From positions 59,873,695 to 59,937,694 of the forward strand of contig NC_012872.2 in assembly GCF_000003195.3 (NCBI RefSeq): a DNA stretch of 64,000 nucleotides. Reading direction: 5' to 3'. How positions within the stretch are numbered: the stretch's first letter is position 1; every line of letters starts with the position of its first letter. Origin of the DNA: Sorghum bicolor (Eukaryota > Streptophyta > Magnoliopsida > Poales > Poaceae). The translations under genes and the position numbers were made by a program. Positions 21,553-32,519 of the stretch are shown here, piece after piece. The notes below the pieces were generated by a model, which ran no database searches, was not told the DNA's origin, and saw only the letters and a program-made list of their open reading frames with translations.

Positions 21553-24500
21553 CTATTTTGGATCCAGGTTAGCCCCGATGAGGGCTGTCTTCTCGGGGTT
21601 ACCTTCGACCAGCTGCACTTCTTTGTACTCCTTGGATTTCGAATTCTTTCTGGCTGTCTCTTGTTCGGGTAATCGGAGCTGGTCGGGGGGCAGCTGTGCG
21701 GCTTGGGTTGCTGTTTCCGCCATGCGGATTGAGAGGTCAATTGCCTCGGTGATCTTGAAACTTTCTTCTTCGCAGGTGTACGCAGTATAGACGTTGCCTC
21801 TGACGGTCAGGACGCCCTTCTCCGTGGGCATCTTAAGCACCAGGTATGAGTAGTGCGGGACTGCCATGAACTTTGTCAGTGATGGGCGGCCCAGTATGGC
21901 GTGGTAGGTCCCGTCGAAGTCCGCGACTACGAAGTTGATGAACTCCGTCCGGAAGTGATCGGGTGTGCCGAATTGGACAGGCAATGTTATCTGTCCGAGG
22001 GGCACCGAACTTTGACCTGGCAAAACCCCCCAGAATTGGGCGTCGTAAGGTTTTAGTTGCGCCGGTGATATCTTGAGGGCGGGCAGGCTGTTGCGGAAGA
22101 GGATGTCGATGGAGCTTCCCCCGTCCACGAGCACGCGCTCGAATCTGATGCTATTGATGCAGGGATCAAGAATCAGTGGGAAACGACCCGGCTCTGGGAT
22201 AGCGGCCCACTGGTCCTTCCTGCTGAACGCGATCTCCCTGTGGGACCAGGCGGGAAATTTCGGATCTGCGATCAGCCCGTCCGTGCTGTCTATGTTGAGG
22301 CAGGCTCTCTTTAACAGTTTTCTTTCTCGCTTGGACTCAGTGGAGACCTTGCCCCCGAAAATGGAATGAACCACGTCGGTAGGGCTGACATATTGGTGTC
22401 GGGGGTCCCTGTCTTGGTCCTCATCCTCATCTTCGTGGTCGTGCCCGTCGCGTTTGCTACTTTTCTTGGCGGTGTCTTCTTGGGCGGCCCGCCGTGTATA
22501 GATACTTTTGAGGACGCGGCACTCTTCCATGGTATGGTTAGACTTCGGGTGTAGCTGGCACGGTCCCTTCAACGTTTTGTTGTAGTCGTCTTGGTAGTCC
22601 CGTCGTCCATTGGGACGTTTGACCGTGTTTACTTCGTGGTCGTATTCTCGAGGGCGCTTTCCTCTGAAGTCGTCGCGGCTGTCGCGCCGCCGATCCCAAC
22701 CCTCTCGGTGATCGCGGTTGTCGGAGCGGCGATGATTTCTGTTGTCGTAGCGACCACGACCGTCGTCTCGCCGGGAGGGCTGGTCGGTGCCTCTCGCATC
22801 GTCTCGGATTAGTTTTTCTGCGTCATCAGCATCGGCGTAATTTTTAGCCGTGGCGAGGAGCTCTGCTACCGTTGATGGGCGCTTACGCAATAGCTTGTTC
22901 CTCAGCGCTTCATGGAAACGCAAACCCTTGATAAAGGCTGATATGGCCTCGTCATGAGAAATCTTCGGGATTTTGAGACGCATATCCGAGAATCGTCGGA
23001 TGTAATCGCGCAGAGGTTCATTCTTCCTGTCTCTTATCCTTTCAAGGTCATACTTGTTTCCGGGCTGCTCGCATGTGGCGATGAAGTTGTCGATGAAAGC
23101 CTGACGTAGCTCTTCCCAAGAGTCGAAGGAGTCCTCGGGCAAGCCGAGAAGCCACTGATGACCAGCCTGGTCGAGGACTACGGGGAAGTAATTAGCCATG
23201 ACGTGCTCATCTCCTGCCGCTGATCGGACGGCGATTTCATAGAGAGTGATCCAGTTCTCTGGATTTTCCTTGCCGTCGTATTTTTTAAGTTTTTCGAGCT
23301 TGAAATTGCGGGGCCACACGACTTGGCGGAGGTGTGAAGAGAACTGCCTTAGGCCCGGAGGACCGTGGGTCGCGTCGTACTCGATGCGGCGCAGGTTTTC
23401 ATGGACTGCTCTTTCTGCGGCGCGCCTGTTGATGCGGTCCCGGGCATCTTTGGGAGGGATGTTGTGGCGGAGATCCCTGTGTTGATCTTCTTCTTCTTGG
23501 CCGCGTACGCGGTCCTGCTGGCGGCGGCCATCGGCGTCCCGACCACCATCATCGCGCCGTGAGTCCCCTCGACGGTTGTCGGGGGAGCGGCTGCGGCGAC
23601 GCCTGCTGGGTGAGGCCCGGCTGCGATGAGTCTGGTCGGAGGCGGCTTCCGTATAAGAGGCGTCCTGGACTCTCTTGAGCAGAGTGGCTGTCTGTCCCAT
23701 TGCGGCGATCAGGTGTGCTCGGATACTGGTTCGGACTCCCTGGCATTCGGGGGTGTCAGGAAACCGATCCAGATTGGCCATGGCGACAGCCACGTTGGCG
23801 CTTGGCGTTTTGTAGATCGGCTGGTCCCCGACCATGTCGAAGGCATCGTTGAGGTTGCCTGGCGGCGTCTGTTGTTGCTCGTCTGCACGCCGTCGGGCGC
23901 GCTCGGCGTTACGCTGTTCGCGGAGTTGCCTCTGGTCGTCTGTTTCTCCGTCAACGGCTGGTTCGTCGGCGCTGACATTGAATACAATATCCCCTCGCCG
24001 GGGGGGGAATATCGGGAATCGGTCGAAACCCGGGGGGTGTGAAGGAAAATCCAGGTCATAGTCCTCGTCTTCGGTGTTCACAACCTCGGTGGGGACGGAG
24101 CCGGTGCTTGAGTTGGTGCTGGAAACCTGGCCGTCCCGTAGCTCTCGGATGGTCACCATGTTGACATGGTGACGATTGTTCCTTGTCGGCGACCAGCCCG
24201 CTTTGCTGAAAACGGATTGGACATGCTGTGAATAAACAGAGGCCGAGTTGTTCAGGCCGCAAGGATAGTCTTCCTTTTTGAGCTCGACGGATCGTCCTGA
24301 GGGGGTTGAGGTTATCGTCAGGGACGTTCCCAGCCGTTCGTGTGTGGTGACACGAGTTGGCCGGCGGAATTTCGAAGAATCCGCTCGAGCAGCTTGGTCG
24401 GGCCGGCGCAGAACTCCATCTATTAGTTGGGAGACTTCGAATAGCTTGGAGTCAGCGCGATCGAGCGCTTGGAGGAGGTCCGAGCAGTCGATCTCCCTTC

Positions 24501-24696
24501 CCTTGTAGAGCGGGAACGGTGGTCGGGAGCTTGGTGTCGTCACGCATGTGGTCGGAGACGACGTGATCTCAGATTGGATCTGGATCTCTTTCGGAACCGT
24601 GGTCGCGAAACCGCCGCTGCGCGTCGTCCACGTGATTTGGCCGACGGTGAACGTGAGGCCTTCGGGCACGGTCGCGGAAGCTGGGATCGTGACCAT
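21553..24696 (-). CDS. Tat element gag and aspartic protease, 1,047 aa
   Basis: The first ATG downstream of the primer-binding site is at 24696 (MVTIPAS). The upstream open codons lie in the primer-binding site and are not start candidates. The capsid-like retrotransposon gag domain lies around residues 460-640 (WLLGLPEDSFDSW, FIATCEQPGN and IRRFSDMRLKIP). A basic Arg/Asp-rich tract follows. Then comes a knuckle-like C-x2-H-x4-H-x4-C (CQLHPKSNHTMEEC, about residue 715). The protease active site is VDGGSSIDILF (about residue 858), the DGGS variant common in plant Ty3 elements. The frame ends in a TAG at 21553-21555 where relatives continue into pol. Gag packages RNA and forms particles; the protease matures the polyprotein. 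Confidence 0.92.
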   Translation of the reverse strand: MVTIPASATVPEGLTFTVGQITWTTRSGGFATTVPKEIQIQSEITSSPTTCVTTPSSRPPFPLYKGREIDCSDLLQALDRADSKLFEVSQLIDGVLRRPDQAARADSSKFRRPTRVTTHERLGTSLTITSTPSGRSVELKKEDYPCGLNNSASVYSQHVQSVFSKAGWSPTRNNRHHVNMVTIRELRDGQVSSTNSSTGSVPTEVVNTEDEDYDLDFPSHPPGFDRFPIFPPRRGDIVFNVSADEPAVDGETDDQRQLREQRNAERARRRADEQQQTPPGNLNDAFDMVGDQPIYKTPSANVAVAMANLDRFPDTPECQGVRTSIRAHLIAAMGQTATLLKRVQDASYTEAASDQTHRSRASPSRRRRSRSPDNRRGDSRRDDGGRDADGRRQQDRVRGQEEEDQHRDLRHNIPPKDARDRINRRAAERAVHENLRRIEYDATHGPPGLRQFSSHLRQVVWPRNFKLEKLKKYDGKENPENWITLYEIAVRSAAGDEHVMANYFPVVLDQAGHQWLLGLPEDSFDSWEELRQAFIDNFIATCEQPGNKYDLERIRDRKNEPLRDYIRRFSDMRLKIPKISHDEAISAFIKGLRFHEALRNKLLRKRPSTVAELLATAKNYADADDAEKLIRDDARGTDQPSRRDDGRGRYDNRNHRRSDNRDHREGWDRRRDSRDDFRGKRPREYDHEVNTVKRPNGRRDYQDDYNKTLKGPCQLHPKSNHTMEECRVLKSIYTRRAAQEDTAKKSSKRDGHDHEDEDEDQDRDPRHQYVSPTDVVHSIFGGKVSTESKRERKLLKRACLNIDSTDGLIADPKFPAWSHREIAFSRKDQWAAIPEPGRFPLILDPCINSIRFERVLVDGGSSIDILFRNSLPALKISPAQLKPYDAQFWGVLPGQSSVPLGQITLPVQFGTPDHFRTEFINFVVADFDGTYHAILGRPSLTKFMAVPHYSYLVLKMPTEKGVLTVRGNVYTAYTCEEESFKITEAIDLSIRMAETATQAAQLPPDQLRLPEQETARKNSKSKEYKEVQLVEGNPEKTALIGANLDPK

Positions 24697-24725
24697 CTTG
24701 TTCGCCGGAAAAGTTGCACGCACAC

Positions 24726-24744
24726 CCCCTACCTGGCGCGCCAC
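24726..24744 (-). other. Primer-binding site of the Tat element
   Basis: On the minus strand the 5' LTR is followed, within two bases, by TGGCGCGCCAGGTAGGGG. Its complement resembles the CCA-ended 3' terminus of a plant tRNA; from memory it best fits tRNA-Arg(CCU). The position is certain, the tRNA identity less so. Confidence 0.7.
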
Positions 24745-25204
24745 TGTCGACGAAAGCTGGTCGGCAGTCTACCTTGGGGTATACCCACGGTAGTAGTTTA
24801 TCGGTAGACGGTGCGCAAACTACGAACTTGATGGTGACGCAAGACACGGACAAGCTTTTTATCCAGGTTCGGCCGCCGAGTTGGCGTAATACCTACGTCC
24901 TGCGTCTGGTTGTATTGATTTGTGCTGAGAGAATATGATGTCCCAGGGGGGGTCCCTTGCCCCTCCTTATATAGTCTGGAGGGCAGGGTTACAGATCTAG
25001 AAACTAATCCTAGTCGGTTACAATTACCATAGATAATTCGATATCAATTCCTACTCTAACCGACTAGAATCCTGCTTGATCTCCACGTCTTGTTTCCTTG
25101 CACGAAACACGGGCTGTCGGATCAAGCCTTGAACTCGTCTCGTAGTGGGCCAAGCTTCCTAGCTGAAGTCTAGCCGTAAGGGTATAGGGGTTTATACCCC
25201 CACA
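24745..25204 (-). repeat. 5' LTR (element orientation) of the Tat element
   Basis: 460-bp LTR with a TATATAAGG box on the minus strand (rc of about 24966-24974) as likely promoter for gag-pol. It is flanked on the right by the CTAAT duplication at 25205-25209. Confidence 0.95.
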
Positions 25205-25209
25205 CTAAT

Positions 25210-25929
25210 ATAACTGTGATTACCATGAGAGAGAATACGTGTTTTTTTTTGTTTTTTTACCAAGCAGTTGTGTTTCCTGCTCAATTGCCTACCTATTCTT
25301 CGTCCTAAATTTTTGCCTCTTTTAGTTCTATATAACGGCTCACCAATATGTGTCATTGAATTTATGTTGAGTTTCTTATGTTTAACATGAAACACAAGAT
25401 TGTAATATTAATGGATATAAGACAAGCATGCCTTTATCCTTTTCCTTAAAAGATGTTGAACAGCGCCAGTGTAACTTGGTAGTATCTGTAATGCGTTTTT
25501 TGTTCTATAATTCAACTGTATTCAGCGCTAGAAATGGGCAGGCTGTCTCGTACGTCGTCTCATACAGTGTCATATAAAATTGTTGCTAATATGAAGAAAA
25601 GAGAGAGCGGAGAAAGAAAGAGATTATGATTTCACGAAACAACCATCTCATGAGTTAAAATTTAGGATTATAAAAGAACTATTTATTTACTCAGCGCAAC
25701 CTGAGTAAGATGATGAGTGATTGGAGGTGGTGGGCCGTGTGAAGCAAAATCAACTAGTCTGTTACTGCTTTTTGGGCTTCAGAAAATGCTGCCACGCCAC
25801 GCCAGATCGGGCCCGTCAGTAATACCCAGAAAATATCGGCCCGAAGTCCACCTACGGACCTACTACCACTCTTTGCCTTCCAGCCTCAAATCCCGTTTCC
25901 CCATCCCAACAATCCCCGCGAGGAGAACC
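25210..25929. other. Spacer and promoter region of the formyltransferase gene
   Basis: AT-rich DNA continues the pre-insertion sequence interrupted at 13126. The last 200 bases become GC-rich toward the ATG at 25930. AGATCGGGCCCGT and ATCGGCCCGAAG near 25804-25843 resemble site II-like GGCCC motifs. No gene is seen. Confidence 0.45.
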
Positions 25930-28900
25930 ATGGCGCGGTACTCTCCACCGTCGCTGCGCCGCTTCTTCCGCTGCGCCGCCAGCTCCGCCTCTCGAGCCGG
26001 AGGCAGCGGCACTGGGAAGAAGAACCTTGTATTCTTGGGCTCGCCGCAGGTACTACCACCGCGCCTGCAGAATCCCAGCTTCTCGGTTCGTACTCAGGTT
26101 TTGGTGGTCATATTACTGAACTCGGACCGTACCGCACCTCAGGTGGCCGCCTCGGTCCTGGACAAGCTGCTGGGCGCGTCTGGCTCCCCGGAATCCGCAT
26201 TTAAGGTGGCTGCCGTCGTGACGCAGCCGCCGGCCGCCAAGAACAGGGGGAGGAAGCTGTTGCCGTCGGCCGTCGCGCAGTTGGCGCTCGACCGCGGGTT
26301 CCCAGAGGAACTCATCTTCACGCCAGAACGAGCCCGGGAGGTACCTTCCTGACGACCATTCTCGAGTCTTTCTTGGTGCTCCTGTAAGGCTATGGAGGAT
26401 TTGGGTTCTTAGTGATTTCTGGAGCAATGCAGGAGTCGTTCCTGTCGGCCCTGAAGGAAGTGGAACCGGATGTTTGCGTAACTGCTGCTTACGGGAACAT
26501 TCTGCCCCAGAAATTTCTTGATATCCCATCGTGCGGTACGACTGGTTGTCCAGCACCTGTTTTGCCTTTTTTGTTCCCCTAGTTTTTGCTGTTGTTGCAC
26601 AATGCACAAGAATTGCCTCATGTTCAAGCATAAATAGTCAACTAGGAGTCCACTGTAATTGACTAGGAAGTAGGAACTGCTCTTCACGTTTTTCGGAGGA
26701 AAAAATGAATTTAGCAACTACTGCATATGTACCGCGGTAACACCTCCCAAATCAATGAGGTAAATCATGAAAATATATCTTGTAATGTATCTAGTAAGGC
26801 TCATTTGATATCGCAAATATCATTGTTCTTTTCTATAAGTTTGGTCAATTAGGACAAACTCAGAATCCATTTCGTTCCAAGATGAAGGTAGTTATCTAAA
26901 ATATAAGGTTTAGGGCCAGGCTTGAGGCATACATTATGATTCAGAATTCAGGCCATATTATCGGATTTTGTTCTGATTACCACCGAGCAACTATACTACT
27001 GCATAACTTCAAGTCAGTTCATAGTCAGGCTAATTTAGAAGAATTGGCATTTAAAACCCTAGTTTGGTAAAATTTGGGCATGTTGTGTTTTGGGTATTCA
27101 AATGCCTCTCGGAGCCCTAAGTCCTGATCATCTGTCATGTATCCTTTTATTTAGGCACAGTTAATATACACCCAAGTTTGTTGCCTCTATATCGTGGTGC
27201 AGCTCCTGTGCAGAGGGCACTGCAGGTTTTAATGCTCCCCATTTACAATACAGTGACACTGGAGTATGTGATACTTTTTTTTATATATCCTTTATTTCTG
27301 TAGGATGGTGTTGCAGAAACAGGTGTTTCCCTTGCATATACTGTTCGTGCATTGGATTCAGGTCCAGTGATTGCGTGTGAAAGGTTTTCTGTTGATGAAT
27401 GCATTAAGGTAGGTAGTATTCAGTGTCTTCCTAGTTTGATGTTTCGTCTTGACGATTCAAAGTTATATAATAGAAATTCTGCAGCTCTCTTTTTTTAACA
27501 TGGCACGGATATATGATTAAAAATAAATAAATGTTACCAAATGGGCATTTTGGCCTCTCCCTGTTCTTGTTCGATCATATAATATTAAGTGGATAAATTG
27601 GTTGGTGAGTCCCCGGGCCCCATTAGGGATAACTTGATTCACAAAATTGTGCCTTGGCTGCTCATTATAAAACTGGATGTCTGGATGTCACATGTTGAAG
27701 AATTTAATGCATTGTAGATTATGAATTATCACTGCATTTGTAATTTATGTGAGGTGCATTTCTGGAACTAAAACCTTCCACTGCTCAACTAACATGAAAT
27801 GCTTTTCGTTCAACAATCTACTGAAACACATTTCTTGGCAGAATTTGGTTAGTTATTAGCGTTAAAAAAGGTGAAGCGTCAGAATATTGCTAGATGTTTG
27901 GTTATCAGCATGTTACTATCCTCAATTGATCATATTGTATGTCACTTTGTTTGTTTGCAGGCACCAGAGCTACTTTCTATCCTGTTTGATTTAGGTAAAG
28001 ACCACAGACTAATCATAATCTATGAAAGGTCATTATTCTATGTGGTCATTGTCATGAAATCGGTCCTTTTATACCTTCTAGAAGCTTACCCGCCCTAATG
28101 GCAAGTTTGCTGCTTTACTTTCTCCTCACTCTTAGCTGGGTATTCAAATTAGTTGAATAGTTGATTGAGTTTTGTAAATAAATAAACATGATGGATGACT
28201 TTAGCACTTTGTTTTCTATTCAGACCTGGTAATATTGATAGTTGTATTGCCAGGATCCAAGCTATTGATTAATGAACTGCCATCGATTCTTGATGGTTCG
28301 GCTAAAGAAAAGGCACAACCACAGGATGACTCCAAAGCTACACTAGCACCAAAGGTAAGCCGTAAGCATTGGCAGAAGTAGGCCTAAATGTGTGCTGTAA
28401 TATGTTACAACTTGATTTAGAGCAACTCCAACCATTATGCAAATGGACTTGGCATTTACCAAAATGCATAAAACTCCAAAAAAAACCTCTCCAATCGTTA
28501 TGCATTTGGACTTTGCATTTTACATAGCTATGCATTTGGAGGGGGAAACTTGACATATATGCCAAAGGAGTCCGGCTATGCAAATAGAGATCACGGGATT
28601 CTCGGTTCCACCTTGCGGGCTTTTTTCTTCCCTTCGCGCGGTTTCCCTTCGCGCCGCCACCACTTCGCGCGCGCGTTTGGACGAAGCAGCGCACAATAGG
28701 ACGACGCAGCGCGCGATAGGACGAATCTACGACACCTTCCTCATCAACGCCGGCCAGGAACGCCTTCTTCATCAATGCGATCGGTACTGCTAACGGGAAC
28801 GACGAACTGCGCAGCTCACGATGGCGGGCTGTTTGGCGCGGGATCGATTGGCCGCGCGGGAAGGAGTGCCGCGAAACAAAATTTCCGGGAAAAAAAAGAT

Positions 28901-30326
28901 GATGGACTTGGCATTTTGCATAACGGTTGGAGATCACCCGATTTTAGCCTTGCCATTTTCATTTGGGGGTTTGCAATTTGCCTAAAATACATAACTTCAA
29001 ATGCATAATGGTTGGAGATGCTCTTAGGCCCTGTTTAGATGCCTTCAAAATTTCAAAAGTTTACAAGATTCCCCATCACATCAAATCTTGCGGCACATGC
29101 ATGGAGCATTAGATACAAATAAAAAAAATAACTAATTGCACAGTTTGCCTGTAATTTGCGAGACAAATCTTTTGAGCCTAGTTAAGCCATGGTTGGACAA
29201 TATTTACCAAATACAATCGAAAGTGCTACAGTGTCCAAATCCAAAAAAATGTTGGATCTAAACAGGCCCTTAGTCTTCTCATATGAAACCAAAAATATAA
29301 TCATTAGCTCCATCCAATGACAGGAAAAAACACCATTATCTTGATATCATGCTCAGTGCTATAAAGTTAGACATCATTCAACAAAGAAAACTCTCAAGTC
29401 ACATGAGCTTTTGTCAAACTTTCTGCCTGCTGTTTAGCCCATGGCCTACTCTAGATGATCCCTTTACTTCTGGTATACTATTCATAAATTATTTGTTTCT
29501 TCGGGGTACCTCTGAACTGATAATGGAGGGACTGGAATTTGAAAGAACTTATTTTACACCAAACTGTTTCATGCCTCGTGGGTTCAGATTTCTACAATTA
29601 TACAAATTCAACACTGTTATTTTGTTGAAATTTAGCCTGCAGTAGTCATACTTGCTTTTCAATGGATAAGATGTACTCACTTAATCTTCTGTGCCTACTA
29701 CTGAGAGTTGAAATTCAGTCTACAAGCACTTCAAAAATAATGCATTCAAATGTTTCTCCACGTTTTGATAAATCCTGACTAAACTATCATGAAGAACTGT
29801 TTTAATACCTTATCACAATGACATATGTTTTCCAGTTAAATTCTGAGGAGTCATGGCTATCATTTGACCAAGAAGCTAAAGTGCTCCATAACAAGGTGAG
29901 TTTCTAATTCTTAATGTGTTCAACAAAGCTATTGCCAACCAACTCTGGTAGGTGCGGGCATTTGCAGGATGGCCTGGGACACGTGCAAAGCTGCAACTCG
30001 TAAACCAAAACAGTGTGCCTGATGTGCTAGAGATTAAGGTTATCAGCACAAAGGTTTCAACATCATGTGTCAAAGCTGGAGATGAAAATGAGATACTATT
30101 CTCCGGGAGCTCGTTGCTGATTCCTTGCAGTGGTTCAACCTGGCTTGAGGCATGTATTGAGATTTGCTGACCGATGACAGTTACTTGATTTCCTTATGAC
30201 TTTCTTCAGTGCATCTAATGCTGCATATGGTAGGTTTTGGAGCTTCAACTCCCTGGAAAGAAAGTAACAAAGGCACAAGATTTTTGGAATGGTTTGCGTG
30301 GTCAGAAGCTGATGAAATTGCCATAG
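25930..30326 (+). CDS. FMT: Methionyl-tRNA formyltransferase, organellar, 360 aa, ten exons
   Basis: Exons are 25930-26049, 26143-26340, 26433-26535, 27155-27225, 27304-27408, 27961-27994, 28254-28354, 29836-29895, 29952-30149 and 30234-30326; total 1,083 bp with all phases closing. The enzyme formylates Met-tRNA(fMet) with 10-formyl-THF for organellar translation initiation. The N-terminal residues (about 1-30) are Arg/Ser/Ala-rich, fitting a mitochondrial or plastid targeting peptide. The formyl-transferase core begins KNLVFLGSPQ. The catalytic Asn and His are in VNIHPSLLPLYRGAAP (N144, H146) and the catalytic Asp in ALDSGPVI (D182). The C-terminal OB-like domain starts at RAFAGWPGT. Intron 7 carries two MITEs. 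Intron 9 starts GAG|GCATGT: a GC donor is needed, because the nearby GT shifts the frame. Length is close to bacterial homologues. Confidence 0.93.
28420..29023. mobile_element. Tourist-type MITE (GAGCAACTCCAACC family) in FMT intron 7
   Basis: Left end GAGCAACTCCAACCATTATGCA and right end TGCATAATGGTTGGAGATGCTC form the inverted repeat. TTA flanks both sides (28417-28419 and 29024-29026). At 604 bp it is long for a MITE, and the interior (about 28600-28880) is GC-rich, unlike the ends. Confidence 0.82.
29027..29269. mobile_element. Tourist MITE (GGCCCTGTTTAGAT family) abutting the previous one
   Basis: Ends GGCCCTGTTTAGAT and ATCTAAACAGGCCC, flanked by TTA at 29024-29026 and 29270-29272. 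The left TTA is also the right flank of the neighbouring MITE. The interior text (aatcttgcggcacatgcatg, then ttgcacagtttg.ctgtaatttgcgag) is the standard sorghum/maize family. Confidence 0.88.
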
Positions 30327-30358
30327 GGAGATATCTGCATTTGCAGCACAGCAATGTG

Positions 30359-30497
30359 CCTATATGCACAGCAAGGTGAGTACATCTGCTTGGTTAACCT
30401 CTAGTAAATGGTAGTGCTACCATGTAGAACAGATAGATGAGTGTGGCTATATGCACAGCAAGGTGAGTACATCTGCTTAAATTGCCTATATGCACAT
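30359..30497. repeat. 88-bp-period duplication at the 3' end of FMT
   Basis: CTATATGCACAGCAAGGTGAGTACATCTGCTT occurs at 30359 and again, almost unchanged, at 30447. A third partial copy, CTATATGCACA, is at about 30486. The repeated block contains a good splice-donor sequence (AAG|GTGAGT). Confidence 0.75.
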
Positions 30498-32519
30498 TTT
30501 TTGCAGGGACGTCAGTCATCCCGCGAACATATGCAGGGGAGCGCTAGAAGCCTATATGATGAGACCTCAGTTTTACTATCTTTTCCTTCTTCTGGTAAAC
30601 TATGTATTGCTTCCTCAGTTTCAGAAGACAAACGATTGGTTAATTGTTTGCTGTAACCATTTCAGTTGAAACATTTTTTTCACTACTGTCATTGCTAACT
30701 GAGCTACAAGCATTTGAGAATTAATACAGTTGTCGGTGAGTAATAAGGCAATAATTTGTCCTACCTTCTTGAGGACGTCGTGGCTCTTTCTGCACAGCTG
30801 CATCTGAACGTTCTACGAAATGTCTTGCTTCTAAGTTCTCTCTCTTGGTCTGGTCCATTGGAGCAAACTGAAGTGTCTCCATGCCTGCCAGTAACTTATA
30901 GAAGTGAAATGTTCATTATATTTTTCATTCAAAAGATGGACACGGAGTTACGGTGTATTTTTATATTGAACAAAAATGACCAGGATGAAAATTTGTAGGT
31001 ATGGGACACTGTTATAGGTGATGACCCAAGGGCCAGCCCACCTACCCTACCCCTCACGGCAAAGGGATAAGGATTAGGAAAGATATTACTAGTAGATTTG
31101 ATCAGGTTAGTTCCTTAATTCTAGAGATTATTAGATTCTTATGGGTCAAGTCTTCTTACGTCCTTTGAGTCAAGCAGTGAAGAGAATTGAACTATTCCTC
31201 CCTATACTTCTGTGATTCTGTCAAGCGTAGACTACGGCAATGACCTCTCCGGCTCTCCCGTCTATCATCGATCGAGTCGCGGCGAGATTGTAAGCCAGTC
31301 CGTGCCTCCAAAATCCAAATGCAGCCAAGCTCCAACCTACGAGAACGTGAGCTGTGCACTGCTGGTTAGCCAACTCGACGCAGCTGAGCAACAATGGTCC
31401 GCCGTGAGCGGCAGCGCCGCCGCACTGTCAAGCCGTGCCAGATTGCAAGCTGACTCTGAGTTTTCATCTCCATTCTCATCCTCAGATCCATGGTGCTGTT
31501 ATCAGGGGCGGATTTAGTATGTATGTGGTCACTAAGGGGCTGTTTGGTTGCTAGCCACACTTTGCCACACTTTACCTTAGGCAAGTTTGACCAAGTTGGC
31601 AAGTATTTGGTTGATAACTAAGTTTAGGCATGATTCTTTTGGGCTTCACATGTCATAGAGTTAAAAAGTGTGGCAAGATTCCTTTAGGCATTGCAAAGTG
31701 TGGCAACCAATTTGTTAGCCACACTTTTTGTGGCTTGCCACACTTGCCTAAAGTTAGTTGTGGTAAACTATAGCTAGCAACCAAACGTCCCCTAAGTGAA
31801 CACCTAGAAAAAAAAAAGCAAGTAGCCCTTACAAGTAAGGGAAACTACGGTGCTGTTTTTGCAAGGAAAGTAGCATTTCTCTCACTTGCAAAAATCGACA
31901 GAGAAATACAAATTACTGTTTTAACATCATTCGACGTCCCCCACGGTTTGGTAAAAGAGGCATGGTAAAATTCATGGAAGCTCGTATTATTATTTGAGAA
32001 CTAAAAATCGGAACAAAGTGATGTTGTGAAGACTGGAAGCTAGTTTGAATAGCCATATCATGTATATACTTTCTGTCAAAAGATTTATTTCTATTCGACT
32101 TCATTTCCTGTAGCAAAAGTTTATCTTCATATGTACTGATGTATCCAAGTTCCATAAAAAAAATATCAATGTGAAATAATTTACTCTGTATGTTCGAAGA
32201 AACAAACACAAAGTGGTGCACAGAGTTTAGCAAGAGGTGATAACAGATTGATTAATTTCATGCAAGGATTAAATGGTGTAGAATCCCATATAGACAGCGT
32301 AACGTAGATTTTGTTTATACAATTGTTTGTAGATGACAAGAAAGAGTGTTACAAACAACCACCGTCTAGTTCAGCTTACATTATCCATCTACTACTATAC
32401 TTTTCTAAGGGGTGGGTGGGGTTAAGTTCAAATTCAGGCTCCATTCTTCACAAGATGCCAGATCTGTCACATGCTGGCAAATTCAAACTTGAGCAGGGTC
32501 GCAGGGACGAGGACAAACT
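30498..32519. other. FMT 3' region and intergenic spacer
   Basis: The FMT 3' UTR lies in the first part. About 31009-31260 reads like a fragment of an LTR ('tgttataggtgatgaccc...'), but no matching partner or target duplication was found. A MITE lies at 31536-31792. The remainder is AT-rich, and the last part (about 32250-32519) is probably 3' UTR of the minus-strand RS gene. No other gene is supported. Confidence 0.4.
31536..31792. mobile_element. MITE with GGGGCTGTTTGGTTGCTAGC ends
   Basis: Left end GGGGCTGTTTGGTTGCTAGC pairs with right end GCTAGCAACCAAACGTCCCC. TAA flanks both sides (31533-31535 and 31793-31795). Internal 'ttaggcaagt', 'gccacactttg' and related blocks repeat in both orientations. 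A related copy lies at 62877-63140. Confidence 0.82.

Larger units (their letters stand above)
13127..25204 (-). mobile_element. Full-length Tat-lineage Ty3/gypsy LTR retrotransposon, 12,078 bp
   Basis: The two 460-bp LTRs (13127-13586 and 24745-25204) start TG, end CA and are flanked by CTAAT (13122-13126 and 25205-25209). Only two mismatches were found on reading them side by side (near 13436 and 13442 against their counterparts), so the insertion is recent: under 0.2 million years at the usual grass rate of 1.3e-8 per site per year. In element orientation (minus) the order is LTR, primer-binding site, gag-protease, RT, RNase H, second RNase H, integrase, antisense gene, 70-bp array, LTR. 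Two RNase H domains plus a spliced antisense gene with the putative-gypsy-transposon domain identify the Tat lineage (RIRE2, Grande and Retand relatives). One stop codon separates gag-protease from pol in an otherwise shared frame, so this copy is probably not autonomous. Confidence 0.95.

Noticed and set aside
31009..31260. A full or solo LTR
   Set aside because: The text looks LTR-like at its start, but I could find neither a clear end nor a target duplication.
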